Origin: an uncultured Pedobacter sp.
Lineage (GTDB): Bacteria > Bacteroidota > Bacteroidia > Sphingobacteriales > Sphingobacteriaceae
Reading direction: 5' to 3'
Length of the DNA: 64,000 nucleotides
Assembly: GCF_946480185.1 (NCBI RefSeq)
Contig: NZ_CAMLIG010000011.1
Coordinates: forward strand, 62,001 to 126,000
Shown here: in pieces, positions 8,807 to 17,427 of the stretch
How positions within the stretch are numbered: position 1 is the first letter of the stretch
Layout: each line of letters opens with the position of its first letter
Position numbers and translations under genes: made by a program
The notes under the pieces: model-generated
What the model saw: the letters and a program-made list of their open reading frames with translations, nothing else
Database searches by the model: none
What the model was told of the DNA's origin: nothing

Positions 8807-9211
8807 ATGCAATATTTCTTAGTAAAATCAGAACCGTTCAAATACAGTTGGGAGCAATTTAATAAAGATGGCAGAACGTTTTGGGACGGTGTGCGTAATT
8901 ATCAGGCCCGCAACAACCTCAAAGAAATGAAAGAAGGCGATTTAGTGCTTTTTTATCACAGTAATGAAGGTAAAAATGTGGTTGGTATTGCTAAAGTGGT
9001 TAAAGAGTTTTATCAAGATCCAACTACCGAAGACAAAAATTGGGTGGTTGTTGATTTAGTGCCGGTTGAAAGTCTTAAAAACCCGGTAAGTTTAGAAACC
9101 ATAAAAGGTGATGAACGCTTAAAAAACATTTCTTTGGTTCGCCAGGGCAGGTTATCTGTAACAACTTTAAAAGCCGAAGAATTTGACCGTATTGTGGAGT
9201 TGGGTTCGTAA
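8807..9211 (+). CDS. EVE domain protein
   Basis: The 134-residue protein is a single EVE domain, a PUA/YTH-like fold that binds modified bases in nucleic acids. The family start MQYFLVKSEP, the aromatic WDGVRNYQARNNL segment that shapes the base pocket, and the GDLVLFYHSN and GIAKVVKEFYQDPT strands are all present. EVE proteins of this short kind are widespread, and their cellular substrate is generally not settled. The gene is followed 3 bases later by a small lipoprotein gene, so the two are probably cotranscribed, though a functional link is not evident. Confidence 0.9.
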   Translation: MQYFLVKSEPFKYSWEQFNKDGRTFWDGVRNYQARNNLKEMKEGDLVLFYHSNEGKNVVGIAKVVKEFYQDPTTEDKNWVVVDLVPVESLKNPVSLETIKGDERLKNISLVRQGRLSVTTLKAEEFDRIVELGS

Positions 9212-9214
9212 GAA

Positions 9215-9613
9215 GTGAAAAGTTCAAAGGTTAAAGTTTTCTTAGTCGGTTTTTGTTGTTTGTTTCTGTTTGCTTGTTCTTCTGGCTTTAAACAGGAAGT
9301 TTTGGTTGGCCGATGGAATTACGTTTCTTACGATTACGCTAATAAATCGCTAGATCAGCAACCAATCGATCTCGCCACACAAAAGCCCTATATCGAGTTT
9401 GCCAAGGATGGGAAATGCAAAATTGTATCAAGCGGAAGAGTTTTGTCTGAAGGAAACTATCATTTAGACAATAAAATCATCCGTTACACCGAAAACCTCG
9501 CTGATAGCCAAAAAAGAGAAATTCCTTTTTTGATCAAATCTTTAACAGCTAAGGAACTGGTTTTTCAAACTATGGATAATGAGACAATGATGATTACTGC
9601 TGTTAAAAATTAA
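9215..9613 (+). CDS. Small lipocalin-like lipoprotein
   Basis: This 132-residue protein starts with GTG, 3 bases after the EVE gene. It has a signal peptide with a lipobox (LFLFAC, Cys 21), so it should be lipidated and face the periplasm. The mature part has the layout of lipocalin-like proteins of Bacteroidota: a LVGRWNYVSYDY first strand, alternating strands (PYIEFAKDGKCKIVSSGRVLSEGNY) and ISLTAKELVFQT-type late strands. No ligand or function can be inferred. Cotranscription with the EVE gene is likely from spacing alone. Confidence 0.7.
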   Translation: MKSSKVKVFLVGFCCLFLFACSSGFKQEVLVGRWNYVSYDYANKSLDQQPIDLATQKPYIEFAKDGKCKIVSSGRVLSEGNYHLDNKIIRYTENLADSQKREIPFLIKSLTAKELVFQTMDNETMMITAVKN

Positions 9614-9725
9614 GATTAAATAATTTCTATTGTTAAGTTAAAATTTCTTTCAAATCCTCAATAAAAAGCGAATTAATTTAATAATTCAGTCTGCTATTCC
9701 TAATTTAGGGCTTTAATACAAAGTT

Positions 9726-10760
9726 TTGAAAAAACCCATACTCGTTATAAAATTTGGTTCGGCATCGGTAACTACAGGAAGTCACGAAATTGACGAAGCC
9801 GTAATTGCTTCCGTTGCGCAACAAGTTTCTTTGTTAAGTAAGCAATACAATATTGTATTGGTTTCTTCGGGAGCAGTTGCCGCCGGAAAAAAGAAGCTGA
9901 ACAATTACAAAGGAACCTTAAGCGAAAAAAAAGCGGCAGCCGCTATCGGAAATCCCTTATTGCTACAAACCTATTCGCATTATTTTGCTCCTTATGGAGT
10001 TTCAATTGCCCAGAGCCTTTGTGAGCGTCATCATTTTTCAAACCGAAATCAGTTTTTACAACTTAAAAAAACTTACGAGGAACTTTGGAAAAGCAACATT
10101 ATTCCCGTTGCTAACGAAAATGACGTGGTCAGTAATTTAGAGATTAAATTTTCTGATAATGACGAGCTCGCCACTTTAATTGCAGTTGGATTTGGAGCCA
10201 GCATGATTTTGTACTGTACTTCCGTTCCGGGAGTTTATGATGAAAACGGAAAAATCATCAGTGAAATTAAGGTCATTGATAAAACAGCTTTATCTTTAGC
10301 GAAAAAAGAAAAATCAAGCGTTGGTTTAGGCGGGATGACTTCTAAACTTACTTTTGCCCGTTTGGCTACACAGATGGGAATTAAAGCGGTAATTTTTGGT
10401 ATCAAATCAGAAAATGCAATCATAAACGCAGTTGAAGGTAAAACCGGAACGGTTTGTCAGCCACAAATTAGCAATATTTCTGCCCGTAACAAATGGCTGG
10501 CTAGCGGAAGCCTAATCAAAGGAAAATTACAGGTGGACGAAGGTGCGGTTAAAGCATTATTACAACGGCACAGTTTATTGGCTGTGGGTGTTCAAAAAAT
10601 TATTCGTCATTTTGAGGCAGGCGAGGTTTTCGAGATTTTAGATGCATCGCAAATGGTAGTTGCGGTTGCAAAATCGAAAATCGATTCTCAGACACTTGTA
10701 AAAAAAGACAATAAACAGAACTTAGAGATTGCACATGCAGATGATATTGTTTTAATTTAA
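9726..10760 (+). CDS. proB: Glutamate 5-kinase
   Basis: ProB phosphorylates glutamate to gamma-glutamyl phosphate, the first and feedback-inhibited step of proline synthesis. The 344-residue protein has an amino-acid kinase domain (about 1-245: ILVIKFGSASVT, VSSGAVAAG, FSDNDELATLIA, VGLGGMTSKL) and a C-terminal PUA domain (about 255-344), as in long-form ProB. The start is TTG at 9726, giving MKKPILVIKFGS; no ATG lies near. proA follows after 28 bases, so the two form a proBA operon. The next gene, a DUF4202 protein, begins 8 bases after proA and may belong to the same transcript. Confidence 0.95.
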   Translation: MKKPILVIKFGSASVTTGSHEIDEAVIASVAQQVSLLSKQYNIVLVSSGAVAAGKKKLNNYKGTLSEKKAAAAIGNPLLLQTYSHYFAPYGVSIAQSLCERHHFSNRNQFLQLKKTYEELWKSNIIPVANENDVVSNLEIKFSDNDELATLIAVGFGASMILYCTSVPGVYDENGKIISEIKVIDKTALSLAKKEKSSVGLGGMTSKLTFARLATQMGIKAVIFGIKSENAIINAVEGKTGTVCQPQISNISARNKWLASGSLIKGKLQVDEGAVKALLQRHSLLAVGVQKIIRHFEAGEVFEILDASQMVVAVAKSKIDSQTLVKKDNKQNLEIAHADDIVLI

Positions 10761-10788
10761 AAAAAGTCCACCGCATAAAAATTATATA

Positions 10789-12036
10789 ATGGATAATATT
10801 CAAGAATTACTGATTGATGCATCAAATGCTACGGCGGAAATCAGGGTGCTTTCGGCAGAAAAAAAACAGCAAGTTTTAAATACGCTTGCCGATGAATTAT
10901 TGGCTAAGAAAACACACATCATTGCGGAAAATTTAAAAGATTTAAACCGTATGGATGATAGCGACCCTAAAAAAGACAGGTTGCTATTAAACGCGGAAAG
11001 AATTGAAGGCTTGGCAACAAGTGTGAGAGAAGTTGCTAATTTGGAAGACCCAACCGGGAAAGTGATTTTGGAGCGCACCATGGAGAACGGGTTATTTATC
11101 CAAAAGAAAACCGTTGCTTTAGGCGTAGTGGGTGTAATTTACGAAGCCCGGCCAAATGTAACCATTGATGTGGCTGCACTTTGTATCCGTTCTGGCAATG
11201 TGTGTTTGTTGCGTGGCGGTTCTGATGCCGATGCTACGAATATTTGTTTGGTGGACATTATCCAGAACGTTCTAAAGTCTTATGAGCTGAATCCTAAAAT
11301 CGTACAGCTTTTGCCGGTTGACCGTAAATTCGTAGAAGAGTTGTTAACGGCAGAAAAATATGTGGATATCATTATTCCCCGCGGTTCGCAACAGCTGATT
11401 GAATTTGTTCGCAAAAATGCCAAGGTTCCTGTGATAGAAACGGGCGCAGGCGTTTGCCATACTTACATCGAAAAAACGGCTGATTTACATAAAGCTGCTA
11501 AAATTGTCTGCAATGCTAAAGTAACGCGTCCTTCTGTATGTAATTCTTTAGATACCATAGTTTTAGATAAAGAAATTGCAAGTGATGCTTTACCTTTGAT
11601 AGCAGATTTATTAAAAGATTTTGAAGTGGAAATGTTTGCCGATGAAACCGCATATCCTATTTTAAAATCTATCAATTATCCGTATTTAGTAAAGGCTGAA
11701 GCCGAGGATTTTGGTCGCGAATTTTTAGCGTTAAAATGCTCTGTTAAGGTAGTAAACAACACAGAAGAAGCCTTAAACCATATCAAAAAATTCTCTTCCA
11801 AACATTCGGAAGCTATCGTAAGTGAAGATTCTGCTAAGATTGAAAACTTTTTGAATCAAGTTGATGCAGCTGCAGTTTATGCAAATGCCTCAACCCGTTT
11901 TACCGATGGCGGTGTGTTTGGCTTAGGTGCCGAAATTGGGATTTCTACCCAAAAGTTACACGCCAGAGGTCCATTTGCATTAGAAAAATTAGTGACAGAG
12001 AAATGGGTGGTTAAAGGTAACGGACAGGTGAGATAA
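10789..12036 (+). CDS. proA: Glutamate-5-semialdehyde dehydrogenase (gamma-glutamyl phosphate reductase)
   Basis: ProA reduces gamma-glutamyl phosphate to glutamate semialdehyde with NADPH, the second step of proline synthesis. The 415-residue protein belongs to the aldehyde dehydrogenase superfamily. It shows the ProA segments GVIYEARPNVTIDVAALC, RGGSDA, IIPRGSQQLI, ETGAGVCHTYI and the catalytic-cysteine region RPSVCNSLDTI, and it ends with the HARGPFALEKL signature. The length is normal. It lies directly downstream of proB, whose unstable product it takes over. No proC was seen in the window. Confidence 0.96.
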   Translation: MDNIQELLIDASNATAEIRVLSAEKKQQVLNTLADELLAKKTHIIAENLKDLNRMDDSDPKKDRLLLNAERIEGLATSVREVANLEDPTGKVILERTMENGLFIQKKTVALGVVGVIYEARPNVTIDVAALCIRSGNVCLLRGGSDADATNICLVDIIQNVLKSYELNPKIVQLLPVDRKFVEELLTAEKYVDIIIPRGSQQLIEFVRKNAKVPVIETGAGVCHTYIEKTADLHKAAKIVCNAKVTRPSVCNSLDTIVLDKEIASDALPLIADLLKDFEVEMFADETAYPILKSINYPYLVKAEAEDFGREFLALKCSVKVVNNTEEALNHIKKFSSKHSEAIVSEDSAKIENFLNQVDAAAVYANASTRFTDGGVFGLGAEIGISTQKLHARGPFALEKLVTEKWVVKGNGQVR

Positions 12037-12044
12037 GGGCTTTG

Positions 12045-12644
12045 ATGAATAAATTAGCATTAGCATTTGAGAAGTTTGATGAATACAATAAAACAGACCC
12101 AAATATTTTTGTGTGGGATGGTGTGTTTTACCCGCAGGAATACTTTTTAGCACTTAAACTATATAACTGGGTGCTAAAGTTGGATGCTGATGCCAGTGAG
12201 GAACTGCTATTAGCTTCAAGAAGCCAGCACATTGGCAGATGGGAGAGCCCAAGAGACAGCTATCCCGAAGGAAGAGAAGGTTATTTAGCTTGGCGTAAAG
12301 ATTTGGCGTTCTCTCATGTTAATAAGGCCGAAGCAATATTAAAAGACGCAGGCTACGGAGAAGAACAAATATCACTTGTACGAAGGATAATCTTAAAGAA
12401 AAAAATAAAAGTAGATAATGAAGTGCAAACTATGGAAAACGCACTTTGTTTAGTCTTTCTGGAATTTCAGTACGAAGATTTTTATCCCAAATATTCTTCG
12501 GAAAAGATAATCAATATCCTTAAAAAATCTTTATTAAAAATGGATGCTTGCGGACATCAGTTTGCGCTTGAACTGCCTTATTCTGAAAAAGGGAAATATT
12601 ATATACACGAAGCTTTGAAGTTATTGATGGACGATAATCTTTAA
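12045..12644 (+). CDS. DUF4202 family protein
   Basis: The 199-residue protein matches the DUF4202 family, a soluble all-helical family without an established function. Recognisable features are the conserved RSQHIGRWESPRDSYPEGREGY block (residues about 59-81), the LAFSHVNKAEAIL segment and an ETALCLVFLE-like late helix (NALCLVFLEFQYEDF). The pattern of histidines and acidic residues recalls HD-type metal sites, but that is only an impression. ATG 12045 is preferred to the TTG one codon earlier. It begins 8 bases after the proA stop and probably shares the proBA transcript. Confidence 0.8.
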   Translation: MNKLALAFEKFDEYNKTDPNIFVWDGVFYPQEYFLALKLYNWVLKLDADASEELLLASRSQHIGRWESPRDSYPEGREGYLAWRKDLAFSHVNKAEAILKDAGYGEEQISLVRRIILKKKIKVDNEVQTMENALCLVFLEFQYEDFYPKYSSEKIINILKKSLLKMDACGHQFALELPYSEKGKYYIHEALKLLMDDNL

Positions 12645-12809
12645 ATGCGTATTATGTCCGCAGAATTAAGCGAAGCGTTCTACGGATTGGGATAATGGAT
12701 GAGTGCCTCCGGACTCCACTAAAATAAAACATCCACAGACGACGACACATCCATCAACTAAACTAAACATTTGTTTATAAGTCCTTAAAAAAATCAAAAA
12801 CAATTGGTT

Positions 12810-12817
12810 TAGCTTTG
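12810..12817 (+). promoter_or_regulatory. Candidate -7 box upstream of the deacetylase gene
   Basis: TAGCTTTG fits the TAnnTTTG consensus exactly and lies 24 bases before the start codon at 12841. No convincing -33 element is present at the usual spacing. Between this and the DUF4202 stop (12645-12809) I see nothing else. Confidence 0.4.
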
Positions 12818-12840
12818 CATGTTAAGAACAAACAATACAA

Positions 12841-13737
12841 ATGAAAAAAACAATATTAGGAATCAGTTTTTTATCACTGATTTATTTCTGCGGATGTAAT
12901 TCCTCCAATTCAAAAGCGAGCGGTTCAAACACCAGTAATGATACTACGCAAATAGTTTCATCAGCGAAAGCGGAAGAAAAAACCGATGCTCAAATAAGCA
13001 CTCCAAATCATAATGGTAAAAAACCGGCAGATGCAGCAACAATTTTAGCCCGTAAGCAAGTGCCTATTTTATGTTACCACCAAATTAGAGATTGGCGGGC
13101 AACTGACTCAAAAAACGCAAAAGATTATATTATTCCGGTTGAAACTTTTAAAGCGCAAATGAAAATGCTTGCAGATAGTGGCTACCATAGCATTTTGCCG
13201 GATCAGCTTTATAATTATTTAGTTTATGGAGATGCTTTGCCGTCAAAACCAGTTATGTTAACTTTTGACGATACTGATTATGACCAATATGAGGTTGGCG
13301 CAAAGGTTTTGGAAAAATACGGATATAAGGGAGTTTATTTTATTATGACGGTTTCCATCGGTAAAAATGGAAAATACCGTTACATGAGCAAAGAGGATAT
13401 TAAAGATCTGTCTGACCGCGGGAATGCCATTGGCAGTCATACTTATGATCATAAAAACTTTAAAAAATATACTGGTGAGGATTGGGTAACGCAAATTGAT
13501 AAGCCTACCAAAAAACTGGAAGATATTACCGGTAAAAAAATGTTGGATTTTGCCTATCCCTTTGGTTTATGGAATGCTGAAGGCATACCAGAATTAAAGA
13601 AAAGAGGATTTAGAGCGGCTTATGCTTTAGCAGATAAAAGAGACGAAAAAGAACCACTTTATACGATTAGAAGGATTATTGCAAGTGGTTATTGGAGTCC
13701 GAAAACGTTGCACAACAGTATGATTAGAAGTTTTTAA
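12841..13737 (+). CDS. Polysaccharide deacetylase lipoprotein (NodB domain)
   Basis: The 298-residue protein has a lipoprotein signal (IYFCGC, Cys 19), a low-complexity Ser/Thr/Asn linker (20-65) and a NodB-type carbohydrate esterase 4 domain (75-290). The family motifs are LTFDDTD at 140-146 (D143 and D144), SHTYDH at 199-204 (H200 and H204, metal ligands) and a DFAYPFG motif. It would remove acetyl groups from N-acetylglucosamine-type polymers at the cell surface; the PILCYHQI opening is like PgaB/IcaB-type and xylanase/chitin deacetylases. The residue after the aspartate pair is Thr rather than the usual Gly. It is a single-gene unit closed by a terminator. Confidence 0.87.
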   Translation: MKKTILGISFLSLIYFCGCNSSNSKASGSNTSNDTTQIVSSAKAEEKTDAQISTPNHNGKKPADAATILARKQVPILCYHQIRDWRATDSKNAKDYIIPVETFKAQMKMLADSGYHSILPDQLYNYLVYGDALPSKPVMLTFDDTDYDQYEVGAKVLEKYGYKGVYFIMTVSIGKNGKYRYMSKEDIKDLSDRGNAIGSHTYDHKNFKKYTGEDWVTQIDKPTKKLEDITGKKMLDFAYPFGLWNAEGIPELKKRGFRAAYALADKRDEKEPLYTIRRIIASGYWSPKTLHNSMIRSF

Positions 13738-13755
13738 AAAAAAATCGGTTGAAAC

Positions 13756-13789
13756 AAAAATGCTCAAAACGTAAGTTTTGAGCATTTTT
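13756..13789. terminator. Bidirectional hairpin terminator
   Basis: A perfect 15-bp stem (13756-13770 with 13775-13789) closes a GTAA loop, with T-runs on both strands. It lies between the deacetylase gene (ending 13737, plus) and the SDR gene (ending 13819, minus) and can serve both. Confidence 0.9.
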
Positions 13790-13818
13790 TGTTTGTGGTT
13801 GTTTAATACCCTTATGGT

Positions 13819-14589
13819 TTATTGTTCCTCATAATGATAAGTCAAACCGCCATCTATAAAATAAGTGCTTCCGGTAACGTAACTGGCATCGTCACTTGCT
13901 AAAAATGCAACAATACCGGCAACTTCTTCCGGCGTTCCCATCCGTTTCATGGGGATATTTTTCAGTAAGGCATCTATTTTTGATGCATCTGCCATCATTT
14001 TTTTATTTATGGGTGTAGCTATAGCACCAGGAGCTACGTTGTTGATTCTTATATTTAATGGAGCCAGTTCAGTGGCCAAGTTTCGCATCAACATTTTTAA
14101 GCCACCTTTACTTGCGCAGTAGGATGCAAAATGAGGGAAAATAATTTCTTCATGTACGGAGCTCATATTAATCACAACACCGCCTCTATCTTCTTTTTGG
14201 CAGTATTTTACAAAGGCTTGGGTTCCAAAAAATGCAGCTTTTAAATTAGTGTCCATTACTAAATCGTAATCTTCAGGTGTAACATCCCAAAAATTTGCGG
14301 ATCGTTCCACACCCGCGTTGTTGACCAAAATATCTAAAGATCCAAAGCTTGCAATCGCCTCATTGACTAGGTCAATTACGTTTTGCGGTTTGCTAATGTC
14401 TTTATTAATTAACGTTACCTTACTCCCTAATTCTTCCAGCTGATCAACCAAAATAGGTTCGCTTTCATCGAATTTAAGACCGTTTAAAATAATATTAGCG
14501 CCTTCTTTTGCAAAACGTATTGCACAAGCTTTTCCTATTCCAGATGTACTGCCTGTAATTAAAATGTTCTTGTTTTCAAATCTATTCAT
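13819..14589 (-). CDS. Short-chain dehydrogenase/reductase (SDR)
   Basis: The 256-residue protein is a classical SDR with a Rossmann fold. The cofactor motif TGSTSGIG is at 12-19, NNAG at 90-93, and the catalytic S144, Y157 and K161 (YCASK) are all present. The C-terminal VAGIVAFLASDDASYVTGSTYFIDGG block is typical of glucose 1-dehydrogenase-like and 3-oxoacyl reductase-like members. The substrate cannot be told. It is a single minus-strand gene. The 178-base region upstream, shared with prmA, holds a 10-bp palindrome (ACCAATTGGT, 14622-14631) that could be an operator. Confidence 0.88.
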   Translation of the reverse strand: MNRFENKNILITGSTSGIGKACAIRFAKEGANIILNGLKFDESEPILVDQLEELGSKVTLINKDISKPQNVIDLVNEAIASFGSLDILVNNAGVERSANFWDVTPEDYDLVMDTNLKAAFFGTQAFVKYCQKEDRGGVVINMSSVHEEIIFPHFASYCASKGGLKMLMRNLATELAPLNIRINNVAPGAIATPINKKMMADASKIDALLKNIPMKRMGTPEEVAGIVAFLASDDASYVTGSTYFIDGGLTYHYEEQ

Positions 14590-14767
14590 CGTCTTTTTTA
14601 TTAAACTAAATCAATAATGTTACCAATTGGTGTAAACCTTGGTGTTTTTAACATTCAATAACAAAATGTTTGGTTTAAATGCAGGTTACATTAATAATTA
14701 CAGTTTAAAAGCTTTTCAATTGCCCAAATATTTGCGGTTATTTGCATTTTAAATTTTAAACAAAAAA

Positions 14768-15607
14768 ATGAACTATAAAGAACTGGTTTTTAAAATAAAT
14801 GCATCAGAAAGCTATCAGGCAGATATATTGATTGCCGCACTTGGTGAAATCAATTACGATACATTTGAAGAAACCGAAGATGGTTTTAAGGCTTACATCA
14901 GCGAGACAGATTTTAACGAAGATTTGTTGAAGAATTCTTTGGATGCTTATAAAAACGATATTGAGTTTTCATACAGCCTTAACCATGTTGCACAACAAAA
15001 CTGGAACAAGGTATGGGAGAGTAATTTTGAACCTATTGAAATTAAGGATGAAGTTTATGTAAGGGCAACTTTTCATGAGCCTAGGCCTACTTTTAAATAC
15101 GAGATTATCATTGATCCTAAAATGTCTTTCGGTACTGGTCACCACCAAACTACTGCAATGATGATGGAATATCTGTTAGAGACCGATGTAAAAGATAAAG
15201 CAGTACTTGATATGGGTTGCGGAACGGCTATCTTGGCAATTTTGGCCAGTAAACTAGGTGCTAAATCTTTAATGGCGATAGATTATGATTCCATTTGTTA
15301 TGAAAGCACTTTAGAAAACGCAGCACTAAACCATATCGATAACTTAAAAGCCTTATGCGGTTCAAAAGAAGTGATTCCAAATGCGCAGTACGATGTTATT
15401 TTGGCCAATATCAATCGTAATATATTGTTGGATCAAATTGAAAGGTATGCCGCAGCTTTGGTTAATGGTGGGGAAATATTTTTTAGTGGTTTTTATGAAG
15501 AGCCTGATTTACAAATGATTACTGAGGAAGCTAATAAATACGGAATTAATTATGTAAACCACAAGAAAAAAGATTTGTGGGTTGCGGCAAAATTTATTAA
15601 AAACTAA
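14768..15607 (+). CDS. prmA: Ribosomal protein L11 methyltransferase
   Basis: PrmA trimethylates lysines and the N-terminus of ribosomal protein L11 with S-adenosylmethionine. The 279-residue protein has the small N-terminal substrate-binding domain (about 1-95), the linker with WNKVWESNFEPI and IDPKMSFGTGHHQTT, and a class I methyltransferase domain with the SAM motif VLDMGCGTAILAILASKLGA and the NIN(R) motif DVILANINRNILLDQI. The length fits. It is followed after 1 base by mpl. Confidence 0.95.
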   Translation: MNYKELVFKINASESYQADILIAALGEINYDTFEETEDGFKAYISETDFNEDLLKNSLDAYKNDIEFSYSLNHVAQQNWNKVWESNFEPIEIKDEVYVRATFHEPRPTFKYEIIIDPKMSFGTGHHQTTAMMMEYLLETDVKDKAVLDMGCGTAILAILASKLGAKSLMAIDYDSICYESTLENAALNHIDNLKALCGSKEVIPNAQYDVILANINRNILLDQIERYAAALVNGGEIFFSGFYEEPDLQMITEEANKYGINYVNHKKKDLWVAAKFIKN

Positions 15608-15608
15608 T

Positions 15609-16973
15609 ATGAGAGTTCATTTTATTGCGGTTGGTGGTGCGGCAATGCACAATTTAGCTATTGCATTACATTTAAATGGGTTCAGCGTTTCAGGTTCTGA
15701 TGATGCTATTTATGAGCCTTCAAAAACCAGGTTGAAGGCAAATGGCTTGTTGCCGACTGTTGAAGGTTGGAATCCTGATTTAATTACTAAAGATCTTGAT
15801 GCCGTAATTTTAGGCATGCATGCCCGGATTGATAATCCAGAACTTTTAAAAGCGCAGGAATTAGGTCTGCCTATTTACTCTTATCCGGAATATGTTTATC
15901 AGCAATCTATCCATAAAAAAAGAATTGTAGTAGGAGGCAGTCATGGCAAAACTACCATTACTTCTATGATATTGCATGTGCTGAATTATTATAAAAAGTC
16001 TTTTGATTATTTGGTGGGTGCGCAGATTGAAGGTTTTGACAATATGGTAAAACTTTCTGATGCGCCTTTAATTATTATTGAAGGCGATGAATATTTAGCT
16101 TCGCCAATTGATAGGAGACCAAAATTCCATCTTTACAAAGCACATGTAGGTGTAATAAGTGGAGTAGCTTGGGATCATATCAACGTTTTTCCAACCTTTG
16201 ATAGCTATAAAGAGCAGTTCAGTATTTTTATGGATACCATTAAAGATCAGGGTACTTTGATCTATTGTGAGGAAGATGAGGTTTTAAAAGAACTGGTTTT
16301 GAAACACCATTTCAAAAATCACATCGAACAAATTCCTTATAAAACCCCAGCGTATCAAATAAAAAATGGTAAAACCTTTTTAAGTGTGGCTGACGATGCT
16401 GTGGAACTGAATGTTTTTGGCAGACATAATTTAATGAATTTAACTGCGGCTAAACTCGCTTGTAAAGAAGCTGGTATTGCCGAAATGGATTTTTATCAGG
16501 CAATAAGTTCTTTTAAAGGAGCATCGAAAAGGTTAGAACGTTTGGGAGAGACCGAACATAAAATTGTGTTTAAAGATTTTGCCCATTCTCCATCTAAACT
16601 CAAAGCAACGGTTGATGCGGTTAAAGAACAATTTCCAGACCGCCCGTTAATTGCTTGTATAGAATTACATACATTTAGTAGCTTAAACGAAGATTTTTTA
16701 AAAGAATATAGAAATACTATAAATGGCGCAGATTTTGCTATTGTGTATATTGATAAGAAAACTTTTGTTCAGAAAAAAATGAAACCTTTTAACGGCGAAG
16801 ACGTAATTAAGGCTTTCGGAAGCAAAAAATTATTGTTTTATGACAATCCGGACGAATTAAAATCGCATATTCAGTCCTTTAAAATGAATGATTGCAATTT
16901 ATTAATGATGAGTTCTGGCACTTTTGGAGGTATTGATTTAGTTACATTAGCAAAATCTTTTCTTCACAAGTAA
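15609..16973 (+). CDS. mpl: UDP-N-acetylmuramate:L-alanyl-gamma-D-glutamyl-meso-diaminopimelate ligase
   Basis: Mpl reattaches the recycled tripeptide L-Ala-D-Glu-mDAP to UDP-MurNAc, in the peptidoglycan recycling route. The 454-residue protein has the three Mur ligase domains: an N-terminal Rossmann-like part beginning MRVHFIAVGGAAMHNLA, the central ATPase with P-loop GSHGKTT at 110-116 and EGDEYLAS, and the C-terminal domain. The HFIAVGGxAMxxLA opening and the EGDEYLAS motif distinguish Mpl from MurC. ATG 15609 lies 1 base after the prmA stop; an in-frame TTG upstream would overlap prmA and adds no conserved sequence. Confidence 0.93.
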   Translation: MRVHFIAVGGAAMHNLAIALHLNGFSVSGSDDAIYEPSKTRLKANGLLPTVEGWNPDLITKDLDAVILGMHARIDNPELLKAQELGLPIYSYPEYVYQQSIHKKRIVVGGSHGKTTITSMILHVLNYYKKSFDYLVGAQIEGFDNMVKLSDAPLIIIEGDEYLASPIDRRPKFHLYKAHVGVISGVAWDHINVFPTFDSYKEQFSIFMDTIKDQGTLIYCEEDEVLKELVLKHHFKNHIEQIPYKTPAYQIKNGKTFLSVADDAVELNVFGRHNLMNLTAAKLACKEAGIAEMDFYQAISSFKGASKRLERLGETEHKIVFKDFAHSPSKLKATVDAVKEQFPDRPLIACIELHTFSSLNEDFLKEYRNTINGADFAIVYIDKKTFVQKKMKPFNGEDVIKAFGSKKLLFYDNPDELKSHIQSFKMNDCNLLMMSSGTFGGIDLVTLAKSFLHK

Positions 16974-16982
16974 ACGAAAGTT

Positions 16983-16990
16983 TAGTTTTG
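16983..16990 (+). promoter_or_regulatory. Candidate -7 box upstream of the XRE regulator gene
   Basis: TAGTTTTG fits TAnnTTTG exactly and sits 50 bases before the ATG at 17041. There is no clear -33 box, so confidence is moderate. Confidence 0.35.
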
Positions 16991-17040
16991 TTCGTTCTCA
17001 TTTAACAAAAAGTATTTGACTACAAAAAGAGGTAATAGAT

Positions 17041-17382
17041 ATGAAATTATTAGGAAAGAAAATTAGATTACTAAGACATCAAAAAGGATGGAGCCAGGAA
17101 GATGTTGCAAAACAGCTTGATATATCAATCCCTGCGTTTTCTAAAATTGAAACGGGAATTACAGATGTAAATTTGTCGAGGTTAGAGCAAGTTTCTGCAC
17201 TTTTTGAAATGTCAGTTGTGCAATTGTTGACCTACAACGATCCTGAGCAAGAGATTAAAAATGCTTCCGATTTAGAAGTGGCAAACAAAAAACTACAAGA
17301 AAGAGATGCTGAAGTAATTGAGCTACAGAAAAAAGTGATTGAGCTTTACGAAGAGATACGAAGCTCAAAAAGTTTCGTTTAA
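17041..17382 (+). CDS. XRE-family transcriptional regulator with C-terminal coiled coil
   Basis: The 113-residue protein has an N-terminal Cro/C1-type helix-turn-helix (about 5-62: KIRLLRHQKGWSQEDVAKQLDIS and SKIETGITDVNLSRLEQVSALF) and a C-terminal coiled coil (70-108, with AxxxLxERDAEVIELQKKVIELYEEI heptads) that probably mediates dimerisation. No sensor domain is present. The targets are unknown and no obvious operator pair is visible at its own promoter. It stands alone and ends in a terminator shared with the convergent nfu gene. Confidence 0.88.
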   Translation: MKLLGKKIRLLRHQKGWSQEDVAKQLDISIPAFSKIETGITDVNLSRLEQVSALFEMSVVQLLTYNDPEQEIKNASDLEVANKKLQERDAEVIELQKKVIELYEEIRSSKSFV

Positions 17383-17384
17383 AA

Positions 17385-17413
17385 AAAAAGTCCTGAAATT
17401 TTCAGGACTTTTT
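17385..17413. terminator. Bidirectional hairpin terminator
   Basis: A 14-bp perfect inverted repeat (17385-17398 with 17400-17413; core AAGTCCTGAAA) is flanked by an A-run and a T-run. It separates the XRE gene (plus) from the nfu gene (minus) and fits termination in both directions. Confidence 0.9.
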
Positions 17414-17427
17414 ATGCTTTTGTTCAA

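Noticed and set aside
8626..8862. 78-codon open frame between holA and the EVE gene
   Set aside because: The translation is made of low-complexity repeats (direct repeat at 8748-8802) and overlaps the well-supported EVE start in another frame.
15582..15608. Upstream TTG start for mpl
   Set aside because: It would overlap the prmA end by 26 bases and adds 9 residues without conservation; ATG 15609 gives the exact family start.
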